Below are positions 61,455 through 64,000 of a stretch of 64,000 nt of DNA, in pieces. Position 1 is the first letter of the stretch; each line of letters begins with the position of its first letter. Origin of the DNA: Gallionella sp. (GTDB lineage: Bacteria; Pseudomonadota; Gammaproteobacteria; Burkholderiales; Gallionellaceae); contig JANXXX010000009.1 in the NCBI GenBank assembly GCA_025350405.1, positions 1-64,000 on the forward strand. Reading direction: 5' to 3'. The position numbers and the translations under genes are program-made. Under the pieces are notes generated by a model. That model was given only the letters and a program-made list of their open reading frames with translations, did not search any database and was not told where the DNA came from.

Positions 61455-62657
61455 CTAGAGCGCATAGGACGCATTCATACCTGATATGCCCGCACCCGCA
61501 AGAAGTGCTACATCAGGAAACTCCATCTCATCCAAAGTAAATGGAGTTTTTCTTTCCATCGGTTTGAATGCGCGGTGCAACAGATAATCAAGATTGACAG
61601 GATGGATATCTTCCGGCACAGCTTGACCGTTTGTCATGTAATGCATCACCAGACGATGGCGCACCACCACATCCAGCAACGCACCCAGACTGACCGCTTC
61701 ATCAAGCTTGGTAGGAATGCAACCGATGACCTTGTCGCTGTGGTACATACGCACCACATCTTCCATGGTATCCCCGCTACTGGCGGCATTCAACAACAAC
61801 AACCGTGGCACGCAGGCAGCATCAAACATTTCGCTCTGTCCGCCAACGCGCTCGTCGCGTTGACCCATGCCCACGGTATCAATCAACACCAGATGTTTGT
61901 CGCGCAACGAGGAAATCGTCAGGCGCAAATCTTCTGTGCCTTTCACCGCATGTACCGCCACACCGAGAATTTTTCCGTAAATCTTGAGTTGCTCATAAGC
62001 CCCGATCCGGTAACTATCGGTAGTCAACAACGCCACCTTGTCTGCTCCATAGCGTACCACCGCACGCGCGGCAAGTTTGGCAGTGGTGGTGGTTTTCCCA
62101 ACGCCAGTTGGGCCTATCAGTGCATACACGCCGCCGTTGCCAACTATGTCATCCGCTTCATCCACCACACGCAGATTACGTTTCAATACTTGATTGACCC
62201 ACGATTCACCCTGCGTATTTTCAGCAGGCATCTTATCCATAAACAAACGGGCCAGCTGCGCGCTGAAACCAGCATTCAACATTCTGTATAGCAAAGCCGT
62301 AGCGTGCTGATTGTGCTGCAGCACTTCTTTCCTGGACAGCGCGGCAATCTGTTGCTGCAGCAAACTGTGCATAGCCTTGATCTCTCCCAGAATCAAAGAT
62401 TCAGGAACTGCAGGCATCGAAGCTTCGGGAGCAATGGGCGAAGAGTGCGCCGTTTTTTCCCTAGGCCAGGTGCTTTGTGCCTTTTCCCGGACAACTGAGT
62501 CAGTCACCCGAGTGATCTCCTCATTTGCAAGCGCAATGATTTCGACGCCCCCTTCAACGTTGCGGTTGGACAAAATCACCGCCTGATCGCCCAGTTCGTT
62601 GCGAATATCCTTTAGCGCCTGGCGTGCCGTCGGGGCAATGAATTTTCTGACGTTCAT
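61455..62657 (-). CDS. flhF: SRP-type GTPase FlhF
   Basis: MNVRKFIAPTARQALKDIRNELGDQAVILSNRNVEGGVEIIAL; GPTGVGKTTTTAKLAARAV; LIDTVGMGQRD. Confidence 0.95.
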   Translation of the reverse strand: MNVRKFIAPTARQALKDIRNELGDQAVILSNRNVEGGVEIIALANEEITRVTDSVVREKAQSTWPREKTAHSSPIAPEASMPAVPESLILGEIKAMHSLLQQQIAALSRKEVLQHNQHATALLYRMLNAGFSAQLARLFMDKMPAENTQGESWVNQVLKRNLRVVDEADDIVGNGGVYALIGPTGVGKTTTTAKLAARAVVRYGADKVALLTTDSYRIGAYEQLKIYGKILGVAVHAVKGTEDLRLTISSLRDKHLVLIDTVGMGQRDERVGGQSEMFDAACVPRLLLLNAASSGDTMEDVVRMYHSDKVIGCIPTKLDEAVSLGALLDVVVRHRLVMHYMTNGQAVPEDIHPVNLDYLLHRAFKPMERKTPFTLDEMEFPDVALLAGAGISGMNASYAL

Positions 62658-64000
62658 GCTCTACCTCCCACCATTGCAGTTACCCGGATCGTTTTGAAGT
62701 CCGGTACTTCATCATGTGAAATCACCCTGATATTCGGTACTGTGCGCTTAAGGAAGCGTGCCAGTAAATCACGTAGCTGTGTTGGCACCAGCATTACTGT
62801 CGGCAAACCCATCCGCTCCTGCGCCTCGGCAGCGGCACGAGTTTCGCGCAACACCGTGTCGGCCAGTCCCGGCTCAATACCAATACCGTTTTGACTGGAT
62901 TGCATTGCCTGAATCAAGACGTATTCCAATTCTTTATCCATACCGATCACCTGCAACTCCTGGGCGGATGGATAGAACTGCTGCACAATGGCCGGGCCGA
63001 GCGCGACGCGCACCAGCGAGGTCAGTTGATGAGCATCCAAATTACGCGGTGCGTTTTCCGCCAGTGTTTCAACGATGGTGCGCATGTCGCGGATGTGCAT
63101 GCCTTCGTCCAACAGGTTTTGCAGCACTTTTTGCACCGTGCCCAGCGGCAGTGTCTTGGGTACCAGATCTTCAACCAATTTGGGGGCAATCTTGCCAAGA
63201 TGATCCAGCAGCAGTTGCACCTCTTGTCGACCGAGCAACTCTGCGGCACGGGTATTAATCAAATGGCTCAAGTGAGTTGCCACCACCGTGCCCGGATCAA
63301 CCACTGTATAACCCATGGCCTGCGCCTGATCGCGCAACGAGGTTTCAATCCACACCGCAGGCAACCCGAAGGCCGGGTCGCGTGTAGGCGTACCGGCAAG
63401 TGTACCCGTCACACTACCTGGATTAATAGCGAGCAACTGATTTGGATATACCTCACCACTGCCGATATCAACACCCTTGAGGGTGATACGATAACCATTC
63501 GGGCGCAAATCCAGATTGTCGCGGATATGTACAGACGGCGGCAGAAAACCAATATCCTGGGTGAATTTTTTGCGAATGCCTTTGATGCGGCGCAATAAAT
63601 CTCCATCCTGCTCCTTATCCACCAGCGTGATCAACCGATAGCCAACTTCCAGCCCCAGCATATCCACTTGCGCTACATCTTCCCAGCTTGCCTCGGATGC
63701 TTCGGTCGTGGCAGGAACCACCACAGCTGCGGCAGACTTTTCTTGCGCGGCAGCCATTGCGCTTTTTTTCGACAAGTTGTAAGCAAACGCTGCCAAGGCA
63801 CCGGCCAACAGCAAAAAGGCAAAGTGCGGCATTCCGGGAATCATGCCCATCATGCCTATAATCGCGGCAGTCAGCATGATGACTTGCGGCTGTTTGAACA
63901 ACTGCCCGGAAAGTTGCTGGCCGATGTTTTCATCGCTGGACACGCGGCTTACCACCAAGCCAGCGGCGGTAGAAATCACCAGTGCCGGAATCTGTGCCAC
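62654..64000 (-). CDS. flhA: Flagellar export gate protein FlhA, partial (N-terminus outside window)
   Basis: MAQIPALVISTAAGLVVSRVSSDENIGQQLSGQLFKQPQVIMLTAAIIGMMGMIPGMPHFAF; soluble C-terminal domain to 62654. Confidence 0.95.
   Translation of the reverse strand: MAQIPALVISTAAGLVVSRVSSDENIGQQLSGQLFKQPQVIMLTAAIIGMMGMIPGMPHFAFLLLAGALAAFAYNLSKKSAMAAAQEKSAAAVVVPATTEASEASWEDVAQVDMLGLEVGYRLITLVDKEQDGDLLRRIKGIRKKFTQDIGFLPPSVHIRDNLDLRPNGYRITLKGVDIGSGEVYPNQLLAINPGSVTGTLAGTPTRDPAFGLPAVWIETSLRDQAQAMGYTVVDPGTVVATHLSHLINTRAAELLGRQEVQLLLDHLGKIAPKLVEDLVPKTLPLGTVQKVLQNLLDEGMHIRDMRTIVETLAENAPRNLDAHQLTSLVRVALGPAIVQQFYPSAQELQVIGMDKELEYVLIQAMQSSQNGIGIEPGLADTVLRETRAAAEAQERMGLPTVMLVPTQLRDLLARFLKRTVPNIRVISHDEVPDFKTIRVTAMVGGRA

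Noticed and set aside
1-64000. CRISPR arrays, toxin-antitoxin or phage-defence genes
   Set aside because: No regularly spaced repeats or recognisable defence proteins were seen in the sequence or ORF list.

Overview
The window is a bacterial chromosomal segment, probably betaproteobacterial (possibly Gallionellaceae-like; this is inferred from gene content and was not tested). From left to right it contains: (1) the 3' end of an IS256-type transposase with its terminal repeat (1-141); (2) prc (tail-specific protease) and recQ; (3) a compact sulfur-trafficking/oxidation cassette of DsrE-like, TusA-like, SQR-like flavoprotein and a DUF1641-type protein; (4) a GAF/PAS/GGDEF gene with a terminator-like hairpin right before its start; (5) a glycogen/alpha-glucan cluster (pgi, glgB, glgC, GH57, malQ); (6) three tRNA genes (His, Arg, Pro); (7) pgsA, uvrC, a UDG-like gene and rlmJ; (8) an intergenic graveyard with decayed protein and IS ends; (9) a two-component pair plus a GGDEF protein; (10) a very large, nearly complete flagellar locus of about 37 kb (fliC to flhA). 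The flagellar locus has two clear sigma-28 promoters, upstream of fliC and flgM. I did not find a clearly novel defence or mobile system. The observations most worth a second look are the DsrE-TusA-SQR-DUF1641 cassette, poly-G tracts inside fliL, fliR and flgK, adhesin-like inserts in FliD and FlgE, the decayed-gene island at about 23.0-23.4 kb, and the leader hairpins before the GGDEF gene.
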